58,750 nucleotides of DNA, from positions 1 through 58,750 of the forward strand of contig JAFROL010000012.1 of assembly GCA_017429685.1 (NCBI GenBank), given 5' to 3'. The stretch comes from Bacteroidales bacterium (GTDB lineage Bacteria > Bacteroidota > Bacteroidia > Bacteroidales > P3). Positions 25,020 through 33,460 of the stretch are shown here, piece after piece (position 1 is the first letter of the stretch; each line of letters opens with the position of its first letter). The translations under genes and the position numbers were made by a program. The notes beneath the pieces are model-generated. The model saw only the letters and a program-made list of their open reading frames with translations, did no database searches and was not told where the DNA came from.

Positions 25020-25051
25020 TTTGCTCACATTATTATTTTTTTTTATTTTTG
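25020..25051 (+). promoter_or_regulatory. Promoter of the AAA/DUF4143 ATPase gene
   Basis: TTTG (25020-25023), spacer 20, TATTTTTG (25044-25051), 22 nt before the ATG. The rest of the gap 24923-25019 holds only an inverted repeat around CTTCGGATTTTCGATG..CCGAAGTGGC. Confidence 0.75.
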
Positions 25052-25073
25052 CAATGCTAAACTATAAGGGCAT

Positions 25074-26219
25074 ATGCTTGATAGAATACTGAAATTAAAC
25101 GAAGTAGATGAGGATAGTCTTTTCCTCTGGGGGAGTCGTCAGACGGGTAAGAGTACATTACTGAAGGCGCTTTTCCCAAAAGTTCAGCTATACGACCTGC
25201 TGAAGACCGATGTCCGCACAGCTTTTCAATTGCGTCCTTCACAACTACGGGAAGAATGCCAGATGTTGGAAGAGGGAGAGATTGTTATAATCGATGAGGT
25301 TCAGAAAGTGCCTGCACTGCTCGACGAAGTTCATTGGCTGATAGAGAACCGCGGGCTGCGCTTCATTCTCAGCGGATCAAGTGCACTCAAACTACGACGC
25401 AGCGGTGCCAACTTATTAGGAGGAAGGGCATTGAAACGCACGTTGTTTCCCTTAGTAAGTGCAGAAATCCCCGACTTTAACCTTAACAGGGCATTGAACA
25501 ACGGTATGCTGCCACGCCACTATCTGGTGGCAGATCCATCGAAACGCATACAGTCCTATATCGGCGACTATCTGCAACAGGAAATTGTGGAAGAAGCTGT
25601 TGTCCGCCAGTTGGATGCCTTTACACGTTTCCTGCAAGTTGCGGCCTTATGCAATACAGAAATAGTAAACTACACCAATATTGCCCAGGATTGCGGCATT
25701 TCGGCTAAGACGGTAAAAGAGTATTTCTCCATCTTGGAGGAGACTATGCTGGGTTTTTTCCTGCCCGCATACACCCGTGTAGTAAAGCGCAAACTAATAC
25801 AGTCGCCCAAATTCTACTACTTCGACGTGGCTATCCCCAACCATTTGCTACGTCGCGTGCCACTGCAACAAGGCACCGACATTTACGGACATACACTTGA
25901 ACATCTTGTCATCCAGGAACTGCGAGCATTTCTCTCATACTACTTTTATGAGGACAAGGCTCTGAGCTATTGGCGCACTCTCGACAACAAGTATGAGGTG
26001 GATGCAATCATTGGCAACGCAGAGGTTGCAATAGAAGTAAAATCATCTGACAAAGTTGTTTCGAGTGATACAAAGGGGTTGAAGGCTTTTGGCGAAGAAC
26101 ACCCTGATGCAAAACTGATACTGCTTTCACTAGAAGAAAGGCCTAGAATGCTGAACTGCATAGAAGTATGGCCTGTCGTGCAGTTTCTCGACAGATTGTG
26201 GAAAAGGAAGATACTATAA
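25074..26219 (+). CDS. AAA ATPase with C-terminal DUF4143 (PD-(D/E)XK-like) domain
   Basis: 381 residues. Walker A GSRQTGKST (about residues 20-28), Walker B IVIIDEVQK, sensor-like FILSGSSA, then a winged-helix region and a DUF4143 tail with YEVDAIIG...AIEVKSS, the D...ExK pattern of a nuclease-like fold. These ATPases are abundant and of uncertain function in Bacteroidota, and some are linked to mobile DNA. It stands alone with its own promoter, flanked on both sides by copies of the ACAAAGAGCT..CCAAGAAGGC repeat, which suggests acquisition as a unit. Confidence 0.9.
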   Translation: MLDRILKLNEVDEDSLFLWGSRQTGKSTLLKALFPKVQLYDLLKTDVRTAFQLRPSQLREECQMLEEGEIVIIDEVQKVPALLDEVHWLIENRGLRFILSGSSALKLRRSGANLLGGRALKRTLFPLVSAEIPDFNLNRALNNGMLPRHYLVADPSKRIQSYIGDYLQQEIVEEAVVRQLDAFTRFLQVAALCNTEIVNYTNIAQDCGISAKTVKEYFSILEETMLGFFLPAYTRVVKRKLIQSPKFYYFDVAIPNHLLRRVPLQQGTDIYGHTLEHLVIQELRAFLSYYFYEDKALSYWRTLDNKYEVDAIIGNAEVAIEVKSSDKVVSSDTKGLKAFGEEHPDAKLILLSLEERPRMLNCIEVWPVVQFLDRLWKRKIL

Positions 26220-26250
26220 AACAAGTTAGCACAGAAACAACAAAGAACCC

Positions 26251-26304
26251 ACAAAGAGCTCACCAAGAAGGCAACTATACGGATATGCGGAGAAAATGTA
26301 TATT
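26251..26304. repeat. Right copy of the repeat flanking the ATPase gene
   Basis: ACAAAGAGCTCACCAAGAAG.. followed by ATACGGATATGCGGAGAAAA and TGTATATTTTCCGC. The tail resembles the promoter-bearing segment at 9419-9450 (ATGCGGAGAAAAAG..TATATTTGCCGC). Same orientation as the left copy. Confidence 0.75.
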
Positions 26305-26356
26305 TTCCGCTACTTCCAAAGGTGTCATAGGTTTATGCAATCTTGCAATTCGACTG

Positions 26357-26386
26357 CAAAATTACATAAATATCAGAACTGGCAAA
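26357..26386 (-). promoter_or_regulatory. Promoter-like sequence pointing antisense into the ATPase gene
   Basis: Minus strand: TTTG (26386-26383), spacer 18, TAATTTTG (26364-26357). No minus-strand gene follows it before 21860, so it would make an antisense transcript of the ATPase gene or is a relic. Confidence 0.4.
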
Positions 26387-26411
26387 ATATAATATTAATA
26401 ATCTGTATTTT

Positions 26412-28904
26412 CTATCGTTCCCTGATGCTGACGGCGAAACCGCCGCAGGGGGCCATACGGAGTTTCAGTTTGCTTTTGTTGGTGACTTTCTTCTTGGTGA
26501 TGGTGTAGGCCTTGGGGTTGTAGCCTTCGGCGCGGGCGGCTTCCCAGCCGATGTGCACATCCGACACATAGCCGCTGGCGTCCTTGGCGTCGGCGTAGAT
26601 AGTGGCCTCGTATTTGACGCCGGGCTTCAGGAAATCGAGCTTCACCTCCACCTCGCGGGCGTTCTCGTCGGTGACGCCACCGATGTACCAGACATCGAGG
26701 GGCTTTAATGTGTTAATGTGTGAATGCGTTAATGTGTTAGTCGTGTCGGGGATGTCGTAGACGAACCGGGCGGCGTTGCTGATGACGCCTTTCTTGCCGT
26801 CGGCGAGGGTGGCCACACCGTCGGCGGCGAGGTTGAGGGTGGAGGTCTTCGGGTGGCGGGCGGTGACGATATAGTCGCCCGGCTCAGCCATAAGGTAAAT
26901 CGAAGTATCCCAGTCGACGGCGACATCCTTGATGAACTGGAAGGCGTCCATATGCGGCTCGTAGTGCTCTGGGAAGTCGGCCGCCATCTGCAGCGGCGAA
27001 TAGAAGGTGACATACAGACCCAGCTGGTTGCAAATCGTGTGTCGCATCAGGTCCTTGTTCCACGGGGCGTTCTTCTCCATATCGGTCTCGAAGATGCCGG
27101 GCGTGTAGTCCATTGGGCCGCCCTGCAGACGGGTGAAGGGCAGTATGGTGGTGTGGCCGGGCAGGATGCGGCCGCGGAACTCGGTGCCCATAGCGCTCTC
27201 ATTGCCAATCATATTGGGCCACGTGCGGCACAGGCCGGTGGGGCGCACCGCCTCGTGGGCGTTGACCATTATCTTGTGCTTGGCGGCCTCGACGATGGCA
27301 CGGTGGTAGTGGTTGATGATGGGCTGGCTGTAGTGGTGCTCGCCGTGGGGCACGATGTGGCCGACGTAGCCGCTCTTGACGGCATCGTAGCCGTACTTAT
27401 TCATCAGCGAGTAGGCCGGCTCCATAAAGCGCTCGTAGTTCGATACCGACGAGCTGCTCTCGTGGTGCATAATCAGGCGGATGCCCTTGCGGTGGGCGTA
27501 CTCGTTCAGCGCCGGCAGGTCGAAGTCGGGGTAGGGGGTCTGGAAGTCGAAGACATAGTCCTTGTCCTTGCCGTACCAGTCTTCCCAGCCGATGTTCCAG
27601 CCCTCGATAAGCAGGGCGTCGAAGCCGTGCTCGGCGGCGAAGTCGATATAGCGGCGCACGTTGGCATTGTTGGCGCCGTGGCGGCCGTGGGGTTTGGCCT
27701 TGGTGTAGTCGGTGATGGCGCTTTGCAGCGAGGGCGGCAGCGACGGGTCGCCCGGCAGGCGCACGCTGGCGAAGTCGTTGGTGTAGCCCCACGTGCTGTG
27801 GTCGCTGATCATTTCCCACCACACGCCCATATACTTCACCGGGTGAATCCAGCTGACATCCTCAAGCGCGCAGGGTTCGTTGAGGTTGAGAATCAGGCGC
27901 GAACGCAGAACGTCGGTGGCCGTCTCGCAGACCTGGATGGTGCGCCAGGGACTGTAGCAGGGCGCCGTCAAGCGACCCACATAGCCCGTGGCATCTGGTG
28001 TGAGGTGAACCCTCAAAGTGATTGCGTTATTGTGTGATTGCGTTATTGCGTTAGTGTTTGCCGCGTCAGCACTAACACATTCACGCATTAACGCATTAAC
28101 GCATTCAACATCCAGGTTCATCGTCGGAAAATCCATCACCGCCGCCTCGTGGATGTTGATGTAGAGGCCGTCGTCGGTCTTCATTTGCAGGGCCGTCTGC
28201 ACGCCGCTGTCCGAGAAGCTTTTCCACGGCCATCCGCCCGTCAGGTGCGGATTGTTGTGCAGTTTGCTCACCTCGCTCAGGCGGCTCTTCGTATAGTTGA
28301 ACTCCTGCGTGTCGTAGTCGCCCGGAATCCACCACGCCGTGTGGTCACCCGCAAGGCGGAACTCGGTCAGCTCCTCGGTCAGCCAGAAGGTGACGAGTGA
28401 GTTGTAGACAGCCCTTCCGCTATTCAGATCAACGGCTACCTCGGATGGGAATTCATAGCGGAATCCCAACCCGTCGTCGTATATTCGAAAGCGTATCACC
28501 ATCACTGTCGGTTTGTCGACGCGTTTGCCCTCGTGGTCCAGATAGTAATCCTGGCACAAGTCCACCTTCATTTCGTTGTAGTGGTTGCGTATGTTCGATT
28601 CTTCACCCCACACGGGATGCCAGACTTCGTCCACGGTATCGAATTGTATGTGCCTGATTCTAAAACCGCTGGCGAGGTCGTTCTTGCGCCACTCCAGCGT
28701 GAAACCCATCCGCGAGTCGAGCACTACAGGCTTGCCGTCGCGGTAGAGGCTGTAATATGGTTTACCATCGCGGAGCTCGAAGCGCATCTCCATCCGTCCG
28801 TCGGGACTTTTCAGTGGAGCGTAAGTGGTTGGCGTATAGGCAAGTGCTGCCGATGTGCCGATGACGGCCAGCAGAAGCAGCAGGAATATTTTTTTCATAA
28901 TCAT
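26412..28904 (-). CDS. GH97 alpha-glucosidase, SusB-like inverting type
   Basis: 830 residues; the start may be 28904 (MIM) or 28898. Signal peptide KKIFLLLLLAVIGTSAALA. Catalytic-type glutamates of the SusB subgroup are all visible: LLIEGWN (E434), MHHESS (E482) and VNAHEAVRP (E551). Inverting hydrolysis of alpha-glucosidic bonds in the periplasm is therefore expected. The C-terminal sandwich ends RMAPCGGFAVSI. Two in-frame segments come from composite repeats: about residues 266-296 (28018-28107) and 722-733 (26706-26741, TLTHSHINTL). It is longer than usual for the family (SusB is about 740), largely through these additions. Confidence 0.94.
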   Translation of the reverse strand: MIMKKIFLLLLLAVIGTSAALAYTPTTYAPLKSPDGRMEMRFELRDGKPYYSLYRDGKPVVLDSRMGFTLEWRKNDLASGFRIRHIQFDTVDEVWHPVWGEESNIRNHYNEMKVDLCQDYYLDHEGKRVDKPTVMVIRFRIYDDGLGFRYEFPSEVAVDLNSGRAVYNSLVTFWLTEELTEFRLAGDHTAWWIPGDYDTQEFNYTKSRLSEVSKLHNNPHLTGGWPWKSFSDSGVQTALQMKTDDGLYINIHEAAVMDFPTMNLDVECVNALMRECVSADAANTNAITQSHNNAITLRVHLTPDATGYVGRLTAPCYSPWRTIQVCETATDVLRSRLILNLNEPCALEDVSWIHPVKYMGVWWEMISDHSTWGYTNDFASVRLPGDPSLPPSLQSAITDYTKAKPHGRHGANNANVRRYIDFAAEHGFDALLIEGWNIGWEDWYGKDKDYVFDFQTPYPDFDLPALNEYAHRKGIRLIMHHESSSSVSNYERFMEPAYSLMNKYGYDAVKSGYVGHIVPHGEHHYSQPIINHYHRAIVEAAKHKIMVNAHEAVRPTGLCRTWPNMIGNESAMGTEFRGRILPGHTTILPFTRLQGGPMDYTPGIFETDMEKNAPWNKDLMRHTICNQLGLYVTFYSPLQMAADFPEHYEPHMDAFQFIKDVAVDWDTSIYLMAEPGDYIVTARHPKTSTLNLAADGVATLADGKKGVISNAARFVYDIPDTTNTLTHSHINTLKPLDVWYIGGVTDENAREVEVKLDFLKPGVKYEATIYADAKDASGYVSDVHIGWEAARAEGYNPKAYTITKKKVTNKSKLKLRMAPCGGFAVSIRER
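26706..26741. repeat. Class 1 A-array insertion in the GH97 gene (36 bp)
   Basis: TTAATGTGTTAATGTGTGAA-type units ending GTTAGT at the point where the core would begin. 36 bp equals 12 codons; encodes TNTLTHSHINTL. Confidence 0.8.
28018..28107. repeat. Class 1 A-core-A inverted insertion in the GH97 gene (90 bp)
   Basis: A array, core-like TTAGTGTTTGCCGCGTCAGC, then an inverted A array (ACTAACACATTCACGC...). 90 bp equals 30 codons. This copy has A arrays on both sides of the core instead of A and B. Confidence 0.8.
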
Positions 28905-28919
28905 AAAATAAAAAAACGT

Positions 28920-29621
28920 TTATTTGGTTAATCCTCCGTACAGTTTGGCGCATTTCTCGAAAGCCTCGTCGGTGGTGAACTGCTCATAGTAGGTGCAGCG
29001 CGTGACGATGCCCTGCGACGAGCAGCGGTTGCCGTTCGTCAGCACCAGAGCCCAGCCCATCATATCGTTGCCAAACTCCTCGCCTACGAGTGCCAGGCAT
29101 CCGTCGACAAGCGTAAACTCCGACTTCTCGACGCGCCGTTCGTTGGTCGAAATGCGCGGGGTGCGCGACGAGGCGTTTTGCCGCAACGTGTAGAGTTTCA
29201 GCTGGTCGCTGCGTTGCAGGCTCTCTTTTTTCAGGTTCGTCACCAGCGCGGGGACGCCGTCGACGCTGTCCAGCCGCTGCACGACGGGGGGCATCGGGCC
29301 GTCGCTGACCGGCAGGCCGGGCATCAGCAGCGAAGCGCCGCTGGGGGCATACACCACCGGCATCCGGTTGGCCAGCGACGCAAAGCCGGCGTAGGTGCTT
29401 TTGCGTCCGATGAACATCAGGTCGAGGTGGTTCAGCTGTTGCCACAGCGCCACGGTGTGTTTCATTCGCATACGTGCGTCGAACTGTCCGCGCGTGTTGC
29501 TGCGCCTTTCGTTCGAATGCGAACTGCGGACAATCAGTTGTCCGTTGCGGTGATAGAAGGTCACTCCGCTCTTTTTCAGAGTACCGTTGAGCATCAAGCC
29601 CGTCAATTTGTCTTTTGCCAT
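28920..29621 (-). CDS. Conserved-type hypothetical protein
   Basis: 233 residues, no signal peptide. The N-terminus (LNGTLKKSGVTFYHRNGQLIVRSSHSNERR...) has the glycine/arginine pattern of small Bacteroidota proteins of the DUF6266 style, but the match is only general. The C-terminal half has beta-rich segments and two cysteines (GNRCSS, VTRCTYY). It lies 15 nt upstream of the SusB-like GH97 gene on the same strand and may be cotranscribed. Function unknown. Confidence 0.65.
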   Translation of the reverse strand: MAKDKLTGLMLNGTLKKSGVTFYHRNGQLIVRSSHSNERRSNTRGQFDARMRMKHTVALWQQLNHLDLMFIGRKSTYAGFASLANRMPVVYAPSGASLLMPGLPVSDGPMPPVVQRLDSVDGVPALVTNLKKESLQRSDQLKLYTLRQNASSRTPRISTNERRVEKSEFTLVDGCLALVGEEFGNDMMGWALVLTNGNRCSSQGIVTRCTYYEQFTTDEAFEKCAKLYGGLTK

Positions 29622-29662
29622 AATTTTTTAAGGTTTTAAGTTATGAATAATCAATACCTTCT

Positions 29663-29765
29663 CTGCCCGTTGTACGGTATATGTACGCTATATGTACGGT
29701 ATTTGTACGCTTCGAAAGCGTACAAATACCGTACATATACCGTACAAATACCGTACAACGGGCAG
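29663..29765. repeat. Large palindrome, copy 1 (50-nt arms, 3-nt loop)
   Basis: Arms 29663-29712 and 29716-29765 pair with only two mismatches. The centre is GTACGCTT-CGA-AAGCGTAC. Each arm consists of three units of the GTACGGTATATGTAC / GTACAAATACCGTAC type, with CTGCCCGTTGTAC at the outer ends. No U-tract follows, so it is not a simple terminator. Copy 2 is at 53388-53494. Confidence 0.95.
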
Positions 29766-29848
29766 TGCAGGTGTTGTGTGTCAGTATGTTATGACATCTG
29801 TTTTGTACGCTTTCTGTTTGCAAAGTTACTGATTTTTTTCCTTACGGC

Positions 29849-29879
29849 AAAAAAAAATCGTCCGCTGTGGGACGATTTT
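29849..29879 (-). terminator. Terminator of rlmB
   Basis: Perfect 10-bp stem AAAATCGTCC / GGACGATTTT with a T-tract on the minus strand. Confidence 0.85.
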
Positions 29880-29918
29880 GTTGTGTGGCGGGATGTTTGC
29901 CTGTCGTAGTGCGCTGGT

Positions 29919-30755
29919 TTATAGGCCTCTCTGCCTCAAAACTTCGTACATAAACACTCCGGCGGCCACCGAGACGTTGAGCGACTGCACCTCGCCGCAT
30001 ATCGGCAGGCGAGCGCGCACATCGCTCAGTTTCAGCACTTCAGGCGAAATGCCGGTCTCCTCCGAGCCCATCACGAGCAGGGTGGGGCGCTTGAAGTCGA
30101 CGGCCGTGTAGTCGTCGGCCCCTTTCTCGGTGGCGGCGACGACCTGCAGGCCCATCTGGCGCGCCAGGTTGAGGGTGGTCTTGAAGTTCGGCTCGCGGCA
30201 AATGGGAATCCTGAGCAGGGCTCCCGACGAGGTCTTGATGGCGTCTTCGCTGATCTGCGCGCTGCCGCGGTCGGGGACGACGACGGCGTCGACGCCGGCG
30301 CATTCGGCGGTGCGCACTATGGCGCCCAGGTTGCGCACGTCGGTGATGTGGTCGAGCATCAGGAGGAAGGGTGTTTTGCCCTCGTCCTCAAGTTGTTGCA
30401 GCATCTGGCCGAAGTCGCGGTAGGCGATGGGCGAGATGATGGCCACCACGCCCTGGTGGTTGGCGTCGGTCATCCGGTTCAGCTTCTCGACGGGCACGTA
30501 CTGCAGCGGCAACCCGGCCTGGCGTATGCGCGAGGTGAGTTCTTGCGCCAGCGAGCCTTCGAGGTTGTTGAGCATCAGTATCTTGTCGATCTGCTGGCCG
30601 GCGTCGATGGCCTCCATCACGGGGCGCATACCGCACACCAGCTGTAGCTTCTCGCTCTTCTTCTGCTTCGAGTGAAACGATTGGTTGTCAGTCTCTTTGT
30701 GGGGTCGGCTTTTGGGCTTGCCGCCCTGTTGGTTGTATTTCGGATTGGCAAACAT
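29919..30755 (-). CDS. rlmB: 23S rRNA (guanosine-2'-O)-methyltransferase RlmB-type (SpoU family)
   Basis: 278 residues. After a basic, disordered 35-residue tail come the substrate-binding domain (VCGMRPVMEAI) and the SPOUT fold with motif 1 DHITDVRNLGAIVRTAE, motif 2 VMGSEETGIS and motif 3 SLNVSVAAGVFMYE. It methylates a guanosine ribose (G2251 in E. coli numbering) of 23S rRNA using SAM. The exact target is inferred from family similarity. Upstream there is only a composite repeat and no obvious promoter, so it may be cotranscribed after lolD. Confidence 0.9.
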   Translation of the reverse strand: MFANPKYNQQGGKPKSRPHKETDNQSFHSKQKKSEKLQLVCGMRPVMEAIDAGQQIDKILMLNNLEGSLAQELTSRIRQAGLPLQYVPVEKLNRMTDANHQGVVAIISPIAYRDFGQMLQQLEDEGKTPFLLMLDHITDVRNLGAIVRTAECAGVDAVVVPDRGSAQISEDAIKTSSGALLRIPICREPNFKTTLNLARQMGLQVVAATEKGADDYTAVDFKRPTLLVMGSEETGISPEVLKLSDVRARLPICGEVQSLNVSVAAGVFMYEVLRQRGL

Positions 30756-30758
30756 ATA

Positions 30759-31068
30759 GGTGAATGTGTTAATTCGTTAATTTGTTAATTTGTTAGTGGC
30801 TACCGCGTCAGCCCGCTTTCCTCTTTCCGTTTTCCGCTTTATTCTTTTTTTTTGTCATCGAATTAATCGAATTGAACGAATTTTTTTGTTTTTAATTTTG
30901 TTTCGCAAGGCGGAACGGCGAATTTTAACGAATAGGCTGACGCGGTCTTTTGTTAATGTGTTAATTTGTCAATTTGTTAATTCGTTAATTTGTTAATGTG
31001 TTAGTGGCTGACGCGGCAGCCCGCTTTCCGTTTTCCGCTTTCCGCTTTCCGTTTTCCGCTTTCCGCTT
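30759..31068. repeat. Two composite class 1 repeats with a CGAATT module between lolD and rlmB
   Basis: Order: A array (30759-30795), core GGCTACCGCGTCAGCC (30796-30812), B array to about 30842, a CGAATT module with hairpin TTCGC..GCGGAA (30850-30935), half core GGCTGACGCGG, A array (30950-31005), core GGCTGACGCGGCAGCC, B array (31021-31068). The entire 311-bp gap is repeat, and the lolD stop codon is at the edge. Confidence 0.9.
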
Positions 31069-31717
31069 AACAAATGCCTCCGTCTTTGATGGTTATTTGG
31101 CGGTCGGACATACGGGCCAGGTCGTTGTTGTGGGTGACGATGACGAAGGTCTGGCGGTAGTGGTCGCGCAGGCGGAAGAAGAGCTCGTGCAGCTCGTTGG
31201 CGTTGGTCGAGTCGAGGTTGCCGCTGGGCTCGTCGGCAAGGACGACGGCGGGCCTGTTGATGAGGGCGCGGGCCACGGCGACGCGTTGCTGCTCGCCGCC
31301 GCTGAGCTCGGAGGGCTTGTGCGTGGCGCGGTCAGCGAGGTTGAGGAACTGGAGCAGCTCGCTGGCCTCCTTTTCGGCTTCGGCCATCGTGCGGCCACCG
31401 ATAAGTGCTGGCATACAGATGTTTTCGAGCGCCGTGAATTCGGGCAGCAGGTTGTGGAACTGGAAGACGAAGCCGATTTTCTGGTTGCGGAAGGCTGCCA
31501 GCTGGCGTTCGCCGAGGGTCGTGACGTCGGTGCCGTCGATGAGCACCCTGCCGCTGTCGGGACGGTCGAGGGTGCCGATGATTTGCAGCAGCGTGGTCTT
31601 GCCGGCTCCCGAGGCTCCGACGATGCTCACCACCTCGCCCTGCTGGATGCCAAGGCTTACGTCCTTGAGCACCTGCAGGTTGCCGTACGATTTGCATATA
31701 TGTTCGACCTGAATCAT
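31067..31717 (-). CDS. lolD: ABC transporter ATP-binding protein, LolD-like
   Basis: 216 residues: Walker [11 protein letters not shown]-loop [17 protein letters not shown], signature [15 protein letters not shown], Walker [13 protein letters not shown] and H-loop VIVTHNND. The [10 protein letters not shown] segment and overall length fit LolD/MacB-type ATPases; LolD powers lipoprotein release to the outer membrane. The LolC/E permease partner is not adjacent, so the name is provisional. Both sides of the gene are composed entirely of composite repeats. Confidence 0.82.
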   Translation of the reverse strand: MIQVEHICKSYGNLQVLKDVSLGIQQGEVVSIVGASGAGKTTLLQIIGTLDRPDSGRVLIDGTDVTTLGERQLAAFRNQKIGFVFQFHNLLPEFTALENICMPALIGGRTMAEAEKEASELLQFLNLADRATHKPSELSGGEQQRVAVARALINRPAVVLADEPSGNLDSTNANELHELFFRLRDHYRQTFVIVTHNNDLARMSDRQITIKDGGIC

Positions 31718-31734
31718 ATTTTCGTTTTATTCTG

Positions 31735-32128
31735 TTTTTTTGTCACCGAATTAATCGAATTGGACGAATTTTTTGTTTCAAATTTTGTTCCGCAAAGCGG
31801 AACGCGAATTATATCGAATTGGCTGCCGCGGTCTTTTGTGAATGTGTTAATTCGTTAATTTGTTAATGTGTTAGTGGCTGACGCGTCAGCCCGCTTTCCG
31901 TTTTCCGTTTTCCGTTTTCCGCTTTCCGCTTTATTTTTTTTTGTCACCGAATTAATCGAATTGAACGAATTTTTTTGTTTCAAATTTTGTTCCGCAAAGC
32001 GGAACGCGAATTTCAACGAATTGGCTGACGCGTCAGCCCGCTTTCCGCTTTCCGTTTTCCGCTTTCCGTTTTCCGCTTTCCGCTTATCTCCGCTTTCCGC
32101 TTAATTCGCTTATTTCCGTTTTCCGTTC
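31735..32128. repeat. Composite repeats between hutI and lolD, with two CGAATT modules
   Basis: CGAATT module (31735-31823) with perfect hairpin GTTCCGC-AAA-GCGGAAC, half core, A array (31835-31872), perfect core GGCTGACGCGTCAGCC (about 31875-31890), B array (31891-31932), a second CGAATT module (31938-32023, same hairpin), another perfect core (32022-32037), and a long B array to 32128. The last codons and stop of hutI are inside the terminal B array. Confidence 0.9.
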
Positions 32129-33363
32129 AAAAAGACCAACTCCACTTTGTTTTCGCCGAAGGAGTAGGGCATATATTCGAGACTCGATATAGGCTTGGTG
32201 ATGAAGAAGTTGGCACGCTTGCCGACGGCTATGGTGCCCAGCTGGTCGCTGACGCCCATAGCGTAGGCGGTGTTGAGGGTGGTGGCGTTGAGGGCCTCTT
32301 CGGGGGTCAGGCGGTAGCGGATGCAGGCCATCGATAGGACGAGCTGCATATTGCACGAGGGCGAAGTGCCTGGGTTGTAGTCCGATGCCATTGCCACGGG
32401 CAGGCCGGCTTCGATCATACGGCGGGCCGGCGAGAGGGGCAGGTTGAGGAAGAAGGCGCAGCCGGGCAGGATGGTGGGCATCGTGTCGCTGCCTTTGAGG
32501 CACTCGATTTCGGCGTCGCCCATCTGCTCGAGGTGGTCGACCGATATGGCGTTGTATTTTACGCCCACCTGCACGCCGCCCGAAATGGCCATCTCGTTGG
32601 CGTGGATTTTTGGCCGCAGGCCGTATTTGATGCCGGCCTCGAGGATGCGGGCGGTGTCGTCGACGGTGAAGAAACCCTGGTCGCAGAAGACGTCGATGAA
32701 GTCGGCCAGGCCTTCGGCTGCCACGCGCGGCAGCATCTCGTTGATAACCAAGTCTACATAGTCCTCTTGATGGCCGCGGTACTCCATAGGGATGCCGTGG
32801 GCGCCGAGGAAGTTGGACCGGATGGTCAGGGGCGAGTTCTCCCTGAGGCGGCGGATGACGCGCAGCAACTTCAGCTCGCTTTCAGTCGAAAGGCCATAGC
32901 CGCTTTTGATTTCGATGGCGCCGGTGCCGAGGCGCATTGCCTCGTCGAGGCGCTGCTGGGCCAGCTCGTAGAGCTCGTCCTCGGAGGCTGCTGCTGTGGC
33001 TTTGGCGGAGTTGAGTATGCCGCCGCCGCGCTTGGCGATTTCCTCGTAGCTGAGGCCACGGATTTTGTCGACAAACTCCAGCTCGCGCGAGTTGGCATAG
33101 ACCAGGTGGGTGTGCGAGTCGCAGAAGGTCGGGAAGACCATACGGCCCGTGGCGTCGACGACGATGTCGGCCTCGCTTTCCGCTTTCCGCTTTCCGCTTT
33201 CCGTTTCCATCGTTCCGAAGTCCTTGATTTTGTCGTCCTCGACGATAAGGTAGGCGTTCTTGATGGTCTCCATCTGCGCCATCTCCTTGCCCTGGGCGCG
33301 CAGCTTGTGCTGGCCGCTCTCGACCTGCACCAGTTCTTTTATGTTTTTGATAAGTGTTAGCAT
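32110..33363 (-). CDS. hutI: Imidazolonepropionase HutI
   Basis: 417 residues, amidohydrolase superfamily. CDSHTHLVYANSR holds the metal-binding HxH, followed by IKSGYGLS, LGAHGIP, KIHANEM and MASDYNPGTSPS, with the Asp that completes the site. It converts imidazolone-5-propionate to N-formimino-glutamate in histidine breakdown. No other hut gene is adjacent. Residues about 52-64 ([13 protein letters not shown]) are encoded by a B-array insertion (33173-33209) in the N-terminal beta-sandwich loop, just before VVDATGRMVFPTF. The C-terminal NGKRK comes from another B array. Confidence 0.95.
   Translation of the reverse strand: MLTLIKNIKELVQVESGQHKLRAQGKEMAQMETIKNAYLIVEDDKIKDFGTMETESGKRKAESEADIVVDATGRMVFPTFCDSHTHLVYANSRELEFVDKIRGLSYEEIAKRGGGILNSAKATAAASEDELYELAQQRLDEAMRLGTGAIEIKSGYGLSTESELKLLRVIRRLRENSPLTIRSNFLGAHGIPMEYRGHQEDYVDLVINEMLPRVAAEGLADFIDVFCDQGFFTVDDTARILEAGIKYGLRPKIHANEMAISGGVQVGVKYNAISVDHLEQMGDAEIECLKGSDTMPTILPGCAFFLNLPLSPARRMIEAGLPVAMASDYNPGTSPSCNMQLVLSMACIRYRLTPEEALNATTLNTAYAMGVSDQLGTIAVGKRANFFITKPISSLEYMPYSFGENKVELVFLNGKRK
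33173..33209. repeat. Class 1 B-array insertion inside hutI
   Basis: Five consecutive CTTTCCG-type 7-nt units. The unit has no stop codon in any of six frames, which makes it easy to accept in coding DNA. Confidence 0.85.
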
Positions 33364-33388
33364 ATTCTTTTTTTTTGATTCTAAAATT

Positions 33389-33447
33389 TATGCGGATTGC
33401 AAATCCTTATATTAAACAGCGTCGGATTGCAAATCCGCCGCAACGGG
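33389..33447. repeat. CGGATTGCAAATCC hairpins and CAAATCCGCCGCAACGG motif
   Basis: Two copies of GGATTGCAAATCC (33394-33406 and 33424-33436), each a 5-bp hairpin. The second continues into CAAATCCGCCGCAACGG, a motif also found after the 3' ends of the genes at 9059 (9313-9328) and 10704 (about 10688). A dispersed element placed at gene 3' ends. Confidence 0.7.
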
Positions 33448-33460
33448 AACAACTACTTTT

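Noticed and set aside
29663-29765. Rho-independent terminator
   Set aside because: No T-tract follows on either strand, and a proper terminator for rlmB exists separately at 29849-29879.
30759-32128. CRISPR array
   Set aside because: The units are 6-12 nt, directly adjacent and degenerate, without unique spacers of constant length, and no cas genes are present.
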